Notes: generated from the letters alone by a model not told the origin. A stretch of DNA of 64,000 nt from Glycomyces terrestris (GCF_003933745.1 NZ_RSEB01000002.1:186001-250000); one strand, 5' to 3'; shown: positions 18,907 through 27,693, counted from the first letter of the stretch. A program made the numbers and translations.

Positions 18907-20250
18907 ATGGGAAGCCACACCGTGTCACGACTGTTCGGCACCGACGGCGTACGGGGGCGGGCGAACGCCGACCTCACGCCGGACCTGGCGCTCCGCCTCA
19001 ACATCGCCGCCGCCCGCGTCCTCGGCGCCACCGACCGGCGCACCGTCGCCGTCATCGGACGCGACCCCCGCGCCTCCGGCGAGATGCTCGCCGCCGCCAG
19101 CGCCGCGGGCCTCGCCGCCGCCGGCGCCAAGGTCATCGACCTCGGCATCCTTCCCACGCCCGCGGTCGCCCACCTCACCGCGCTGACCGGCGCCGACTTC
19201 GGCGTCATGGTCTCCGCCTCGCACAACCCGATGCCCGACAACGGCATCAAGTTCTTCGCCGCCGGCGGCCGCAAGCTCCCCGACCACGTCGAGGACGCCA
19301 TCGAAGCGGCCCTCGACGACACCGCGCCGCTCCCGCAGGGCGAGGGCGTCGGCCGCATCGTCCGCTCCGTCGACCCCGTCGAGTCCTACATCCAGCACCT
19401 CGTGGCCGTCTGCCCGAACCCGCTCGACGGGCTCAAGGTCGTCGTCGACCCCGCCAACGGCGCCGCCACCGGCGCGGCCCCCGAGGCCCTGCGCCGCGCC
19501 GGCGCCGAGGTCGTCACCATCAACGACGACCCCGACGGCCTCAACATCAACGAGAACTGCGGCTCCACGCACATGGACGGCCTGCGCCGCGCCGTCGTCG
19601 AGCACGGCGCCGACGCCGGCATCGCCCTCGACGGCGACGCCGACCGCTGCCTCGCCGTGGACGCCGAGGGCAACACCGTCGACGGCGACGCCATCATGGC
19701 GATCCTCGCCCTCGCGATGCGCGACGCCGGCCGGCTCAACGGCGGCGTCCTCGTCACCACCGTCATGAGCAACCTCGGCCTCCACCAGGCCATGAGCGCG
19801 GCCGGCATCGAGCTCGAGACCACCAAGGTCGGCGACCGGTACGTCCTCGAGCGCCTCGCCGAAGGCGGGTACTCCCTCGGCGGCGAGCAGTCCGGGCACA
19901 TCATCATGTCCGACCACGCCACCACCGGCGACGGCTCCCTGACCGCGATCATGCTGCTCGCGCGCATGGCCGCCACCGGCCGGACCCTGAAGGACCTCGC
20001 GTCGGTGTTCACGCCCGCGCCCCAGGTCCTGCTGAACGTGCGCGTCGCCGACAAGTCCGTCATCGACCACGAGGACGTCAAGAACGCCGTCGCGCTCTGG
20101 CAGGCCAAGCTCGGCGCGGACGGCCGCGTCCTCCTGCGGCCCTCCGGGACCGAGCCACTCGTGCGCGTCATGGTCGAGGCCGCCGAGGAGCCCGTCGCGC
20201 AGTCGGTCGCGGCCGAGCTCGCCGCGGTCGTGGAGCACGCCCACTCCTGA
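18907..20250 (+). CDS. glmM: Phosphoglucosamine mutase
   Basis: The 447-residue alpha-D-phosphohexomutase has [12 protein letters not shown] at the N-terminus, the phosphoserine loop SASHNP (Ser about 105), the metal loop LDGDADRC, the sugar loop GGEQSGH and the phosphate loop [14 protein letters not shown]. The family signature GTDGVRG marks GlmM rather than phosphomannomutase. It converts glucosamine-6-phosphate to glucosamine-1-phosphate for UDP-GlcNAc, upstream of GlmU (also in this window). ATG 18907 is used; GTG 18922 would give the shorter form starting VSRLFGTDG and cannot be excluded. Confidence 0.96.
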   Translation: MGSHTVSRLFGTDGVRGRANADLTPDLALRLNIAAARVLGATDRRTVAVIGRDPRASGEMLAAASAAGLAAAGAKVIDLGILPTPAVAHLTALTGADFGVMVSASHNPMPDNGIKFFAAGGRKLPDHVEDAIEAALDDTAPLPQGEGVGRIVRSVDPVESYIQHLVAVCPNPLDGLKVVVDPANGAATGAAPEALRRAGAEVVTINDDPDGLNINENCGSTHMDGLRRAVVEHGADAGIALDGDADRCLAVDAEGNTVDGDAIMAILALAMRDAGRLNGGVLVTTVMSNLGLHQAMSAAGIELETTKVGDRYVLERLAEGGYSLGGEQSGHIIMSDHATTGDGSLTAIMLLARMAATGRTLKDLASVFTPAPQVLLNVRVADKSVIDHEDVKNAVALWQAKLGADGRVLLRPSGTEPLVRVMVEAAEEPVAQSVAAELAAVVEHAHS

Positions 20251-20272
20251 CCACTGACCACCGTCTCCGCAC

Positions 20273-20303
20273 GCGGGAGGGCCCCTTGGGGGTGCCCTCC
20301 CGC
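20273..20303 (+). terminator. Terminator of glmM
   Basis: A perfect 10-bp stem GCGGGAGGGC/GCCCTCCCGC flanks an inner CCC-TTG-GGG pairing, 22 bp after the glmM stop. There is no T-tract. Confidence 0.75.
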
Positions 20304-20317
20304 TGGCACAGATGGAC

Positions 20318-20323
20318 TAGGCT
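20318..20323 (+). promoter_or_regulatory. -10 box of lemA (leaderless)
   Basis: TAGGCT lies 8 nt upstream of the lemA ATG at 20332, and no ribosome site is present, so the transcript probably starts at or next to the A of the ATG. Confidence 0.5.
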
Positions 20324-20331
20324 CACGGATT

Positions 20332-21225
20332 ATGGACAACCCAATCGTCTGGATCCTGATCCTCGTTCTGCTGATCGGCCTGATCGTGCTCTTCGCCGTC
20401 ATCGGCGGGCGCAACAAGCTGGTCCGGCTCCGCAACATCGCCCAGGAGTCGTGGGCGCAGATCGACGTCGAACTCCAGCGCCGCTACGACCTGCTCGACA
20501 ACCTGATGTACGTCGTGCAGCAGGCGGCCGGGGCCGAGAACGCGACGCTCCGCCAGGTGGCCGAGGCCCGCGCGCTGGCGATGCAGGCCCGCCAGGACCC
20601 GAACGCCGGCCACGCCGCGCAGGGCCAGGTCGAGGGCCAGCTGGGGAACGCCATCCGCGGCGTCATCCACATGCAGGAGGCGTACCCGCAGCTCCAGACC
20701 AACCAGAACTTCCTCCAGCTCCAGACGGAGATCGCGGAGACCGAGAACCGGATCGCGGCCCCGCGTCGGTTCTACAACGCGAACGTGCGCGAGTACAACA
20801 CCGCGCTCCAGGTGTTCCCCGGTTCGATCTCGGCGAAGATGGGCGGGTTCAAGCCCGAGGAGTACTTCGAGCTCGACACCCCCGAGGCCCGCACCGCCCC
20901 GAAGCTCCGCGACATGCAGCAGCCCGGCTTCATGCAGCAGCCCCAGCAGCAGCAGATGCCGCCGGCGCCCGCGCCCGGCCAGCTGCCCGGATACGGCCAG
21001 TCCCCCCAGCCCGGCTACGGTGCCCCGCAGCCCGGCTACCAGCAGCAGCCCACTCCGCAGCCCGGGTACGGCCAGCAGCCAGGCTACGGTCAGTCGCCGC
21101 AGCCGGGCCATGCTCCCGGCTACGGTGCCCCGCAGCCGGGCTACGGCCAGCCGCAGCCCGGTTACCCGCAGCAGCCCCAGCAGCCGCAGCAGCCCGGCTA
21201 CGGCCAGCAGCCCTACGGCCGGTAG
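20332..21225 (+). CDS. lemA: LemA family protein with Pro/Gln/Gly/Tyr-rich tail
   Basis: The 297-residue protein has an N-terminal membrane helix (residues 5-25). The LemA helical-bundle domain spans about 28-190 ([54 protein letters not shown]). Residues 200-297 are a low-complexity tail of repeated [14 protein letters not shown] units, of the kind seen in membrane-anchored scaffold or condensate-forming proteins. LemA function is not settled. It is followed by two membrane proteins that are paralogues of each other; LemA commonly sits beside such partners. Confidence 0.9.
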   Translation: MDNPIVWILILVLLIGLIVLFAVIGGRNKLVRLRNIAQESWAQIDVELQRRYDLLDNLMYVVQQAAGAENATLRQVAEARALAMQARQDPNAGHAAQGQVEGQLGNAIRGVIHMQEAYPQLQTNQNFLQLQTEIAETENRIAAPRRFYNANVREYNTALQVFPGSISAKMGGFKPEEYFELDTPEARTAPKLRDMQQPGFMQQPQQQQMPPAPAPGQLPGYGQSPQPGYGAPQPGYQQQPTPQPGYGQQPGYGQSPQPGHAPGYGAPQPGYGQPQPGYPQQPQQPQQPGYGQQPYGR

Positions 21226-21301
21226 CCGGCCCCCGATCCCCCTGCCCCGGCGGCGCTCGCGGTTCGAGCGCGTCCGCCACCCGTGAGAAGGAAAGCACCC
21301 C

Positions 21302-21958
21302 GTGGAGAGCTCCAACTGGCTGGTCTACGCCGGCTGCGGCGCGATCGTCCTCATCCTCGCCTACATCGGCTGGCGCGCCCGACAGAAGAAGATCGCGATG
21401 TACCGGGCCTGGGCGGCCCAGTACGGCTTCCACTACGAGCCGAGCGACAACTCGGTGGTGGGCCTGTCCAGCGAGGAGCCGTTCAACCAGGGCCACTCGC
21501 GCAAGGGCATCGACGTCTTCCGCGGCATGTACAAGGGCTCGCACATCGTCTTCTTCCAGTACCAGTACACGACCGGTTCGGGCAAGGAGTCGCAGACGCA
21601 CACGAACCAGGTGGTCGCGATCGGCCTGCCCACGGCCCGGCCGCTGCTGGACATCAGCCAGGAGAACTTCCTGACCAAGCGGTTCGCGAAGGACATCGAC
21701 TTCGAGAACCAGGCGTTCAACGACACGTTCCGGATCAAGTCGCCCAACCGCCGGTTCGCGTACGACGTGATCCACGCCCGCACCATGGAGTGGATGCTCG
21801 CCGACCAGCGGGCCCGCTCCTACCAGTGGCGGTTCGAGGGCCCGTGGCTGATGACGTTCCGCTCGGGGGCGCTCAAGCTGGAGGAGGTCTTCTTCTACGC
21901 GGACTTCCTGCTCGACATCTACGGCCAGGTGCCCAAGCACGTCTGGTCGAACAACTAG
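21302..21958 (+). CDS. LemA-associated membrane protein, copy 1
   Basis: This 218-residue protein has one N-terminal helix (residues 5-24, LVYAGCGAIVLILAYIGW) and a cytoplasmic domain not assigned to a named family with certainty. DUF3137-like proteins occupy this place in other genomes. It is about 40% identical by eye to the next gene, sharing DVFRGMYKGSHIVFFQYQY, QAFNDTFRIKSP, RFAYDVIHAR, EWMLADQRA and HVWS. GTG at 21302 with AAGGAAAG upstream. Together with lemA it probably forms one transcription unit. Confidence 0.8.
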   Translation: MESSNWLVYAGCGAIVLILAYIGWRARQKKIAMYRAWAAQYGFHYEPSDNSVVGLSSEEPFNQGHSRKGIDVFRGMYKGSHIVFFQYQYTTGSGKESQTHTNQVVAIGLPTARPLLDISQENFLTKRFAKDIDFENQAFNDTFRIKSPNRRFAYDVIHARTMEWMLADQRARSYQWRFEGPWLMTFRSGALKLEEVFFYADFLLDIYGQVPKHVWSNN

Positions 21959-21969
21959 CGAAGGCTTCC

Positions 21970-21997
21970 GAGGGCCGCGCCGCCGGGCGCGGCCCTC
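21970..21997 (+). terminator. Hairpin between the two paralogous membrane genes
   Basis: A perfect 10-bp stem GAGGGCCGCG/CGCGGCCCTC with an 8-nt loop lies 11 bp after the first paralogue and 20 bp before the second. It may be a terminator or attenuator. It could also stabilise the upstream mRNA. Confidence 0.5.
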
Positions 21998-22017
21998 GCG
22001 CGTCCCGGGAGGTGCCC

Positions 22018-22686
22018 GTGTCCGCCGATCCGTTCACCCTCTTGCTCACCGTCGCCGTGGGCGGGCTGTGCCTCGGCGGCGTGGTCGTCGGCTTCGTGTT
22101 CCTCGTCAAGGCGTCGGTCGACGGCCAGAAGCGCCGGATGCACCGGCTCTCGGTGTGGGCGATCGAGCGCGGGCTGCACTACCAGCGGTCCGACCGGTCG
22201 CTGCGGGCGCTGTCGCGGCGCTCGCCGTTCCTGGAGTCGCGGCGCCCGGACTGCCTCGACGTGTTCCGCGGCGTCCACCGCGGCAGGCACATGGTGGCGT
22301 TCACGTGGCAGTACCGGTACCAGTCCGGGGACGACACGCGCGAGTGGCGGGCCCAGGTGACGGCGGTGGACCTGCCGGCGGCGCGGCCCTTCCTAGAGGT
22401 GCGCCCGGGGCGCGCGGGGGACCTGAAGTTCGAGGCGCAGGCGTTCAACGACCGCTTCCGGGTCGAGTCGCCCAGCCCTCGGTTCGCCTCCGACGTGATC
22501 GACCCGCGCATGATCGAGTGGCTGCTCACCGACCCGCGGGCGCACCGGTCGCGGTGGCGGATCGAGGGCCGGTGGCTCCTGACGTGGCGCGAGGGCCCCT
22601 TGGACCTGGAGGCGATCCTGCCGACCGCGGACTTCCTGATCGACCTCCGCGCCCGGATACCCGAGCACGTCTGGTCGGGCGAGTAG
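22018..22686 (+). CDS. LemA-associated membrane protein, copy 2
   Basis: The 222-residue tandem paralogue of the preceding gene has the same layout: an N-terminal helix (LLLTVAVGGLCLGGVVVGFVFLV) and a soluble domain with DVFRGVHRGRHMVAFTWQYRY, QAFNDRFRVESPS, RFASDVIDPRMIEWLL, LDLEAILPTADFLIDL and HVWSGE. It is more Arg-rich than copy 1. GTG at 22018 is selected because GGGAGG is 5 nt upstream; another GTG at 22012 overlaps that site. No function is known. Confidence 0.78.
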   Translation: MSADPFTLLLTVAVGGLCLGGVVVGFVFLVKASVDGQKRRMHRLSVWAIERGLHYQRSDRSLRALSRRSPFLESRRPDCLDVFRGVHRGRHMVAFTWQYRYQSGDDTREWRAQVTAVDLPAARPFLEVRPGRAGDLKFEAQAFNDRFRVESPSPRFASDVIDPRMIEWLLTDPRAHRSRWRIEGRWLLTWREGPLDLEAILPTADFLIDLRARIPEHVWSGE

Positions 22687-22689
22687 CGA

Positions 22690-22695
22690 TATCCT
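22690..22695 (+). promoter_or_regulatory. Putative -10 box of tRNA-Gln
   Basis: TATCCT lies 25 bp before the mature tRNA 5' end, immediately after the stop of the membrane gene. A -35 box is not obvious. Confidence 0.35.
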
Positions 22696-22720
22696 TGGTG
22701 CGGCCGCCTCGCGCGGCCAT

Positions 22721-22795
22721 TGGCCCGTGGTGTAATCGGCAACACTACTGATTTTGGTTCAGTCGTTTCAGGTTCGAGTCCTGGCGGGCCAGCCA
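22721..22795 (+). tRNA. tRNA-Gln (anticodon TTG), CCA encoded
   Basis: All four arms fold. The acceptor stem is TGGCCCG/CGGGCCA, the D-stem GTGT/ACAC, the anticodon stem ACTGA/TCAGT with loop TTTTGGT (anticodon TTG reads CAA and CAG), and the T-arm has loop TTCGAGT. The discriminator is G at 22792 and CCA is encoded at 22793-22795. The mature tRNA without CCA ends at 22792. The stop codon of the minus-strand YoeB gene lies only 3 bp downstream. Confidence 0.97.
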
Positions 22796-22798
22796 TCC

Positions 22799-23056
22799 TC
22801 AGCCGTAGTGCCCCCGGGCCTGGACGACTTCGAGGGCGTCCTCCCTCACCCGGTAGACCAGGCGGTGCTCTTCGTCGATCCGCCGCGACCACCAGCCCGA
22901 CAGCGGCCCCTTGAGGGCCTCGGGCTTGCCGATGCCGGTGAAGGGCTCGCGTTTGATCTCCTTGATCAAGCGGTTGATCCGCTTGGTGATCTTGCGATCG
23001 GTCTCGGCCCAGAAGGTGTAGTCCTCCCAGCCGGCTTCCGAAAAGACCGTCTTCAC
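22799..23056 (-). CDS. yoeB: YoeB family mRNA interferase toxin
   Basis: This 85-residue protein keeps every YoeB catalytic residue at its usual number: Glu46 (KPEALKG), Arg65 (EEHRLVYRV), His83 and Tyr84 (GHYG end). It has the family's N-terminal [19 protein letters not shown] and PFTGIGKPE motifs. YoeB cleaves mRNA in the ribosomal A site. It starts with GTG directly after the antitoxin stop on the minus strand (TGAGTGAAG), so the pair is translationally coupled. Its 3' end abuts the tRNA-Gln 3' end in opposite orientation, which may mark insertion at the tRNA. Confidence 0.95.
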   Translation of the reverse strand: MKTVFSEAGWEDYTFWAETDRKITKRINRLIKEIKREPFTGIGKPEALKGPLSGWWSRRIDEEHRLVYRVREDALEVVQARGHYG

Positions 23057-23314
23057 TCAGTCGTCCTCGACCTCGATGAGGTCGCGGACGGTGCCGCCGC
23101 CCGCGTCCATCTCGGCGATCGACCGCATCAGGCGCTCGGCGTTGCGACGCGACCTGAGCAGGAACATCGTCTCCTGCCATGCCTCGTAGTCCTCCTCGGA
23201 CATGAGCACGGCGTTGCCGCTCTTCGAGGAGATGCGCACCGGAGCGTGGTCGTCGTTGACCTTCTTGATGAGGGGGAACAGATCCCTCCGGGCCTCGCTG
23301 GCGGTGATGGTCAT
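23057..23314 (-). CDS. yefM: YefM/Phd family antitoxin
   Basis: The 85-residue protein has a Phd/YefM N-terminal DNA-binding fold (MTITASEARRDLFPLIKKVND), VRISSKSGNAVLMSEEDYEAWQETMFLL in the middle and an acidic C-terminus (DLIEVEDD) that would wrap the toxin. It neutralises YoeB and represses the operon. ATG at 23314 with GAGGAGG 5 nt upstream. The TA promoter should lie in 23315-23388, where GGTACCTGATCGGTACGA contains two GGTAC half-sites that could be the operator. Confidence 0.93.
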   Translation of the reverse strand: MTITASEARRDLFPLIKKVNDDHAPVRISSKSGNAVLMSEEDYEAWQETMFLLRSRRNAERLMRSIAEMDAGGGTVRDLIEVEDD

Positions 23315-23343
23315 CGCCGCCTCCTCTCGCATCGGTGGCACTT

Positions 23344-23374
23344 CAGATGGTACCTGATCGGTACGAGAAATCGT
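23344..23374 (-). promoter_or_regulatory. Likely yefM-yoeB promoter/operator region
   Basis: The short AT-richer interval contains GGTACCTGATCGGTACG and then GAAATCGTACC, giving three GGTAC/GTACC half-sites. YefM/Phd repressors often bind short repeated palindromes around GTAC (for example TGTACA in the E. coli operon). Placement 30-60 bp upstream of the antitoxin start fits autoregulation. Confidence 0.45.
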
Positions 23375-23388
23375 ACCACCGAATCGCG

Positions 23389-24474
23389 TCAGCGCATCCG
23401 GTCGATCACGCCCGCGAATCCCGTCTCGGCCGCGCCGACGAGGGCGCCCTCGTCGCCGAGGACGGGGGTGCGCAGGCGCAGCCGGGAGCGCAGGTGCGGG
23501 AGGGTCGTCTCGGCGAGGGCCGAGCGGACCGGGGCCGCCGTCGCGAGGTAGAGCTCGCGGAGCCAGCCGCCGAACAGGATCTCGTCGGGACCGGTCGCGG
23601 TGACGACCGCGCCGAGGGCGCGGCCGAGGTCCTCGCCGGAGCGGCGCAGGCCGTCGCGGGCGGCGGCGTCGCCCATGCCGGCGGCGAGCGTGGCGTGCTC
23701 GATGTCCTCGGCGTAGCCGAAGACCTCCATCTCCGCTTCGAGGCAGCCGCGCAGCCCGCACCCGCATTCGCGTCCGCCCGGCTGGACCACGATGTGCCCC
23801 AGCTGGATCGACCCGCCGCGCTGGGCGCGGCCGTCGACGACGAGGCCGGCGGTGAGGCCGCGGCCGCCGTGCAGGTAGAGCAGCTTCGTCGACTCGTGCG
23901 CGTCGCCGCGGGACCATTCGCCGACGGCGGCGGCGGTCGCGGTGTCGACGACCTGCCACTCGCGGCCGGTCGCGGCGGCGAGGTCCGCGGCGAGGTCGCG
24001 TCCGGTCCAGCCCAGCTCGGTCGAGTGCGCGACGGCGCCGGCGTCGACCAGGCCGGGGACCGCCGCGACCGCCTCGATGGCCTCGCGGGCCGTGCCGCCG
24101 GCGACGGCCTCGATCGCGTCGACCGGGTCGGCGCCGTCGAGCTCGGCCTCGCCGCGCTCGAGGACCTCGCCGCCGAGGCCCACGAGCGCGAACCGCATCC
24201 GGTCGGCGCGGATCTCGACGGCGGTCACGGTGGCGGCCTTGGAGACGCACTCGGCGAGGGTCGAGGGCCGGCCGGCCGAGCCGGTGGAGCGGCCGCTCGT
24301 CTCCCGGACGTACCCCGAGTCGGCCAGGTCCGCCGCGAGCGCGCCGATCGTCGACCGGTTGAGCCCCAGGGCCTCGGTGAGCTCGGCGCGGGTCTGAGGA
24401 CCGTGCCGGTGGAGCTGCTCGACGAGCGCCGCGCGGTTGCGTCGCCGCAGCTCCTCGGTCCCGGTCCGGGCCAC
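23389..24474 (-). CDS. ROK family transcriptional regulator (XylR-like)
   Basis: The 361-residue protein has an N-terminal winged HTH (residues 8-65, LRRRNRAALVEQLHRHGPQTRAELTEALGLNRSTIGALAADL in parts), then a ROK sugar-kinase fold with GGRGLTAGLVVDG and the Zn-binding CGCGLRGCLE motif. The usual kinase Asp in the NDAN-like loop is changed (VVDTATAAAVGE), so it is probably a pure regulator. It lies 3 bp downstream of the sugar permease in the same operon, so it most likely controls this importer in response to its sugar. GTG start at 24474. Confidence 0.9.
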   Translation of the reverse strand: MARTGTEELRRRNRAALVEQLHRHGPQTRAELTEALGLNRSTIGALAADLADSGYVRETSGRSTGSAGRPSTLAECVSKAATVTAVEIRADRMRFALVGLGGEVLERGEAELDGADPVDAIEAVAGGTAREAIEAVAAVPGLVDAGAVAHSTELGWTGRDLAADLAAATGREWQVVDTATAAAVGEWSRGDAHESTKLLYLHGGRGLTAGLVVDGRAQRGGSIQLGHIVVQPGGRECGCGLRGCLEAEMEVFGYAEDIEHATLAAGMGDAAARDGLRRSGEDLGRALGAVVTATGPDEILFGGWLRELYLATAAPVRSALAETTLPHLRSRLRLRTPVLGDEGALVGAAETGFAGVIDRMR

Positions 24475-24477
24475 CGG

Positions 24478-25755
24478 TCAGTGCCTGCCGAAGAGCTTGC
24501 CCCGGCCGCGGGACATCGCGTCGACGCCGGCGGCGAGGAGCAGGACCGCACCGGTGACGCCGAACCGCACCCCGGCGCTGAGGCCCATGAGCCCCATGCC
24601 GTTGTTGATGATCGCCACCACCGCTCCTCCCAGGAGGGCAGCCCGCACCGTGCCCTTGCCTCCGAAGAGGCTAGCACCGCCGATCACGGCCGCCCCGACG
24701 GAAAGCAGCAGCACATTGGACCCGCCGGTGTTCGGGTCGACCGAGGCGGCGCGGGAGGCGGCGACGACGCCGCCGACCGCGGCCATGCCCGAGCAGATGA
24801 CGAACGCGGCGATCCGGACCCGGTCGACGTTCACGCCGGCGCGCACGGCCGCCTCCGGGTTGCCGCCCACGGCGTACAGGTGGCGCCCGAACCTGGTGCG
24901 GTGCAGGACGAACGTCCAGATCGCGAACAGGGCGCCGAGGATCACGATGACGATCGGCACGCCGGTGAGCGAGATGATCTGCGGGTTCGCCGAGCGCTCC
25001 AGGTTGAGCAGGAACACGCCCGCGGCGAGCAGGGCCGCGAGCGCGCCGATGCGCGCGAGGACGACCGCGAGCGGCTCGTGGACGAGCGAGCGCGCGACGC
25101 GGCGGCGCCACCGCTGGATCTGGAGGGCCGCGAACGCCGCGACGGTGAGGGTGAGGAGCGCCCAGCCCTGCCAGCGTTCGAGGTTCCCGCCCGCCACGGC
25201 CTTGACGGTCTCGTCGTTGATCGAGATGTTCGTGCCCTCGTCGAGGAGCATGAGGACGATCCCCTGGAACGCGAGGAACGCGGCGAGGGTGACCACGAAG
25301 GACGGGATGCCGAGCTTGACGACGAGCGTCCCGAGCACGAGGCCGATGACGACGCCGGTCGCGAGGGCCGCGCCGATCGCGAGCGTCCAGTGCAGGCCCC
25401 AGTCGGTGAGGATCACGGCCATCACCGACGCGCACACGCCGGAGGCGAACCCGGCGGAGAGGTCGATCTCGCCGAGGATGAGGACGAACACCAGGCCCAT
25501 CGCGATGCACGCGACGGCGGCGCCCTGCCCGAACAGGTTGGCGAGGTTCCCGACGGACAGGAACACGGGCTTGCTCAGGCCGAAGAACACGCACAGGGCG
25601 ATGATCCCGGCGACGGCCGGGAGGGCCCCGACCTCGCCGGAGCGGACGTCGGCCCAGTACGCCCTGGCGTGGGCGACGACGGCCTGGACGGCGCCGGGCT
25701 CGGCCGGAGCGGCCTCGGGGGCCTCGGCGTCGTTCGGTATCACGGGGGTGGTCAC
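24478..25755 (-). CDS. xylH: Sugar ABC transporter permease (CUT2, XylH-like)
   Basis: The 425-residue polytopic membrane protein shows CUT2 permease features: GLVFVLILGEIDLSAG, the EAA-like region GGNPEAAVRAGVNVDRVRIAAFV, and VIGGASLFGGKGT near the C-terminus. Its length, above the usual 320-350, includes about 60 extra residues in the middle (RWQGWALLTLTVAAFAALQIQRWRRR), as in XylH. The GTG at 25755 overlaps the ATPase stop (GTGA). Xylose is the best guess from the XylH-like length and XylF-like partner; other pentoses are possible. Confidence 0.88.
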   Translation of the reverse strand: MTTPVIPNDAEAPEAAPAEPGAVQAVVAHARAYWADVRSGEVGALPAVAGIIALCVFFGLSKPVFLSVGNLANLFGQGAAVACIAMGLVFVLILGEIDLSAGFASGVCASVMAVILTDWGLHWTLAIGAALATGVVIGLVLGTLVVKLGIPSFVVTLAAFLAFQGIVLMLLDEGTNISINDETVKAVAGGNLERWQGWALLTLTVAAFAALQIQRWRRRVARSLVHEPLAVVLARIGALAALLAAGVFLLNLERSANPQIISLTGVPIVIVILGALFAIWTFVLHRTRFGRHLYAVGGNPEAAVRAGVNVDRVRIAAFVICSGMAAVGGVVAASRAASVDPNTGGSNVLLLSVGAAVIGGASLFGGKGTVRAALLGGAVVAIINNGMGLMGLSAGVRFGVTGAVLLLAAGVDAMSRGRGKLFGRH

Positions 25756-26528
25756 GGCCGGGCTCCGTTCAGGTCGGTGTGCTGGTCGGTGAGGCCCAGC
25801 TGGCCGGAGCGGCCGCTGGTGATCAACTCGACGACCTGCGACTGGGTGGTGTCGGCCGCGTCGAGCACGGCGGCCATGCGGCCCAGGTAGAGCGCGGCGA
25901 TCCGGTCGGCCACGGCGAAGACGTCGTTGAGGTTGTGGGAGATGTAGAGGACGGCCAGGCCCTGGTCGGCGAGGCGCCGGATGAGTTCGAGGACCTGGCG
26001 GGTCTGGGCCACGCCGAGCGCGGCGGTGGGCTCGTCGAGGATGACGAGCCGGGAGTTCCACAGGACCGCCTTGGCGATGGCGACGGTCTGGCGCTGCCCG
26101 CCCGAGAGGCTGGCGACGGGCTGGCGGAGGTTCCGGATGGTGCGCACCGCGAGCGAGGAGAGGGTCTCGGCGGCGAGCTGCTCCATGGCGTCGTCGTCGA
26201 GGACGAGGCCGCGGCGCTTCTCGCGCCCCAGGAACAGGTTCTCGACGACGTCGAGGTTGTCGCAGAGCGCGAGGTCCTGGTAGACGACCTCGATGCCGAG
26301 GCCGGCGGCGTCCCGGGGGCTGGAGATGACCTGGGGCGCGCCGTCGACGCGGATCTCGCCGCCGTCGACGCCGTGGATGCCGGCCACGCATTTGACCAGA
26401 GTGGACTTCCCTGCGCCGTTGTCGCCGACCAGGGCGCAGACCTCTCCGGCGTCGATCGCGAGATCGACGTCGGAGAGGACCTCCACCGGTCCGAAGCGCT
26501 TCGAGATGCCGGTGAGTTCGAGCAGCAC
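25752..26528 (-). CDS. Sugar ABC transporter ATP-binding protein (single-domain, XylG-like)
   Basis: The 258-residue ABC ATPase has Walker A GDNGAGKS, Q-loop VYQDLAL, signature SLSGGQRQ, Walker B LVILDEPTAAL and switch His in YISHNL. CUT2 importers usually have a duplicated ATPase of about 500 residues; this is a single domain, so the transporter would use a homodimer, as in several actinobacterial XylG-like proteins. GTG at 26528 is chosen with AGGAGACAAG upstream overlapping the end of the binding-protein gene. Overlaps the permease by 4 bp. Confidence 0.9.
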   Translation of the reverse strand: MLLELTGISKRFGPVEVLSDVDLAIDAGEVCALVGDNGAGKSTLVKCVAGIHGVDGGEIRVDGAPQVISSPRDAAGLGIEVVYQDLALCDNLDVVENLFLGREKRRGLVLDDDAMEQLAAETLSSLAVRTIRNLRQPVASLSGGQRQTVAIAKAVLWNSRLVILDEPTAALGVAQTRQVLELIRRLADQGLAVLYISHNLNDVFAVADRIAALYLGRMAAVLDAADTTQSQVVELITSGRSGQLGLTDQHTDLNGARP

Positions 26529-26542
26529 CGTGTTCTTGTCTC

Positions 26543-27670
26543 CTAACCGATCCCGTGCGCTTCGCACAGGGCCGCGTAGTCGCCGGCGCACAGCTCGGCC
26601 GGGTCGGCGTAGCCGTCGTCGACGACGACCTGGATGTTCTCGGCGGTGATGGCGACCGGTTCGAGGAGCACGGCCGGGATCTCGGCGTTCGAGATCGGGT
26701 CGGTCACGCTGGCCTCGGTCTCGGGCGTCTCGCCGTTGGCGAGGGCCACCGCGAGCTCGGCGGCGGCGTCGGCCTCCTGCTTGATCGCCTTGTAGACGGT
26801 CATGCACTGGTCGCCGGTGAGGATGTTCTGGAGGCCCTGGATGGTCGCGTCCTGGCCGGTGACCGGGACGGTGCCGTTGAGGTTGTTGCGCTGGAGGACG
26901 GTGATCACGGCGTGGGCGAGGCCGTCGTTGGCGGCCAGGACCCCGTCGATCTCGGCGCCGGTGTCGGTGAGCATCTGCTCGAACAGGGTGCCGCCCTGGG
27001 CGTTGTCCCAGTCGGGGACCCACTCGTCGGGGCCCTTCTCGAAGGTGCCGTCGGCGTAGAGCGGGTCGAGGACCGAGTCGTAGCCGTTCTTGAACAGGGT
27101 CGCGTTGTTGTCCGTGGGGGAGCCGTTGAGCTCGGCCACGAGCGGGGTCGCCGCGGCGCCTTCGAGGCACGCCACGAGGCCCTCGCCCTGGAGGACGCCG
27201 ACCTGCTCGTTGTCGAAGCTCACGTAGTAGTCGGCGCCGCCGTCCTCGGTGAGGCGGTCGTAGTCGATCGTGGCCACGCCCTGCGACTTGGCCTTCTCGA
27301 TGACGGTCTTGCCGGTGCCGGAGTCGAGGTTGACCGTGACCAGGACGTCGACGCCGTTGGTCAGCATCTGGTCGGCGATGGTCTGGAAGTCCTCGCGGCT
27401 GCCCTGGGCGTTCTGGATGTCGTAGTCGACGCCGGCGGCCTCGAAGGCCTCCTCGAGGTACTTGCGGTCGGCGGTCTCCCACCGGTCGGAGGAGGCGGAG
27501 TCGGGGAGGATGACGCCGATGAGGGGGGTCTCGCCGTCACCGCCCGCGCCGTCGTCGCCGGCGCCGCAGGCCGCGGCGGTCAGGGCCAGCGCCGCCGCGC
27601 CCAGCGCGGCCGCCCCTCGGCGGAGCGTGCGTGCGGTGCCCGGCCGGGTCGGGCTGCTGATGGAGTGCAT
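26543..27670 (-). CDS. xylF: Sugar ABC transporter substrate-binding lipoprotein (XylF-like)
   Basis: The 375-residue lipoprotein (LALTAAACG, lipidated Cys near 36) has a periplasmic-binding-protein type-1 fold: LIGVILPDSASSDRWETADRK, IADQMLTNGVDVLV, VATIDYDRL, GVLAANDGLAHAVI and VTGQDATIQGLQNILTG. It is closest in pattern to XylF: the DRW and QDA segments contact the pentose. It is the first gene of the operon xylF-G-H-ROK. ATG at 27670 with GGAGG 8 nt upstream. Confidence 0.9.
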   Translation of the reverse strand: MHSISSPTRPGTARTLRRGAAALGAAALALTAAACGAGDDGAGGDGETPLIGVILPDSASSDRWETADRKYLEEAFEAAGVDYDIQNAQGSREDFQTIADQMLTNGVDVLVTVNLDSGTGKTVIEKAKSQGVATIDYDRLTEDGGADYYVSFDNEQVGVLQGEGLVACLEGAAATPLVAELNGSPTDNNATLFKNGYDSVLDPLYADGTFEKGPDEWVPDWDNAQGGTLFEQMLTDTGAEIDGVLAANDGLAHAVITVLQRNNLNGTVPVTGQDATIQGLQNILTGDQCMTVYKAIKQEADAAAELAVALANGETPETEASVTDPISNAEIPAVLLEPVAITAENIQVVVDDGYADPAELCAGDYAALCEAHGIG

Positions 27671-27693
27671 GAGAGGTACCTCCAAGGTTTGTT

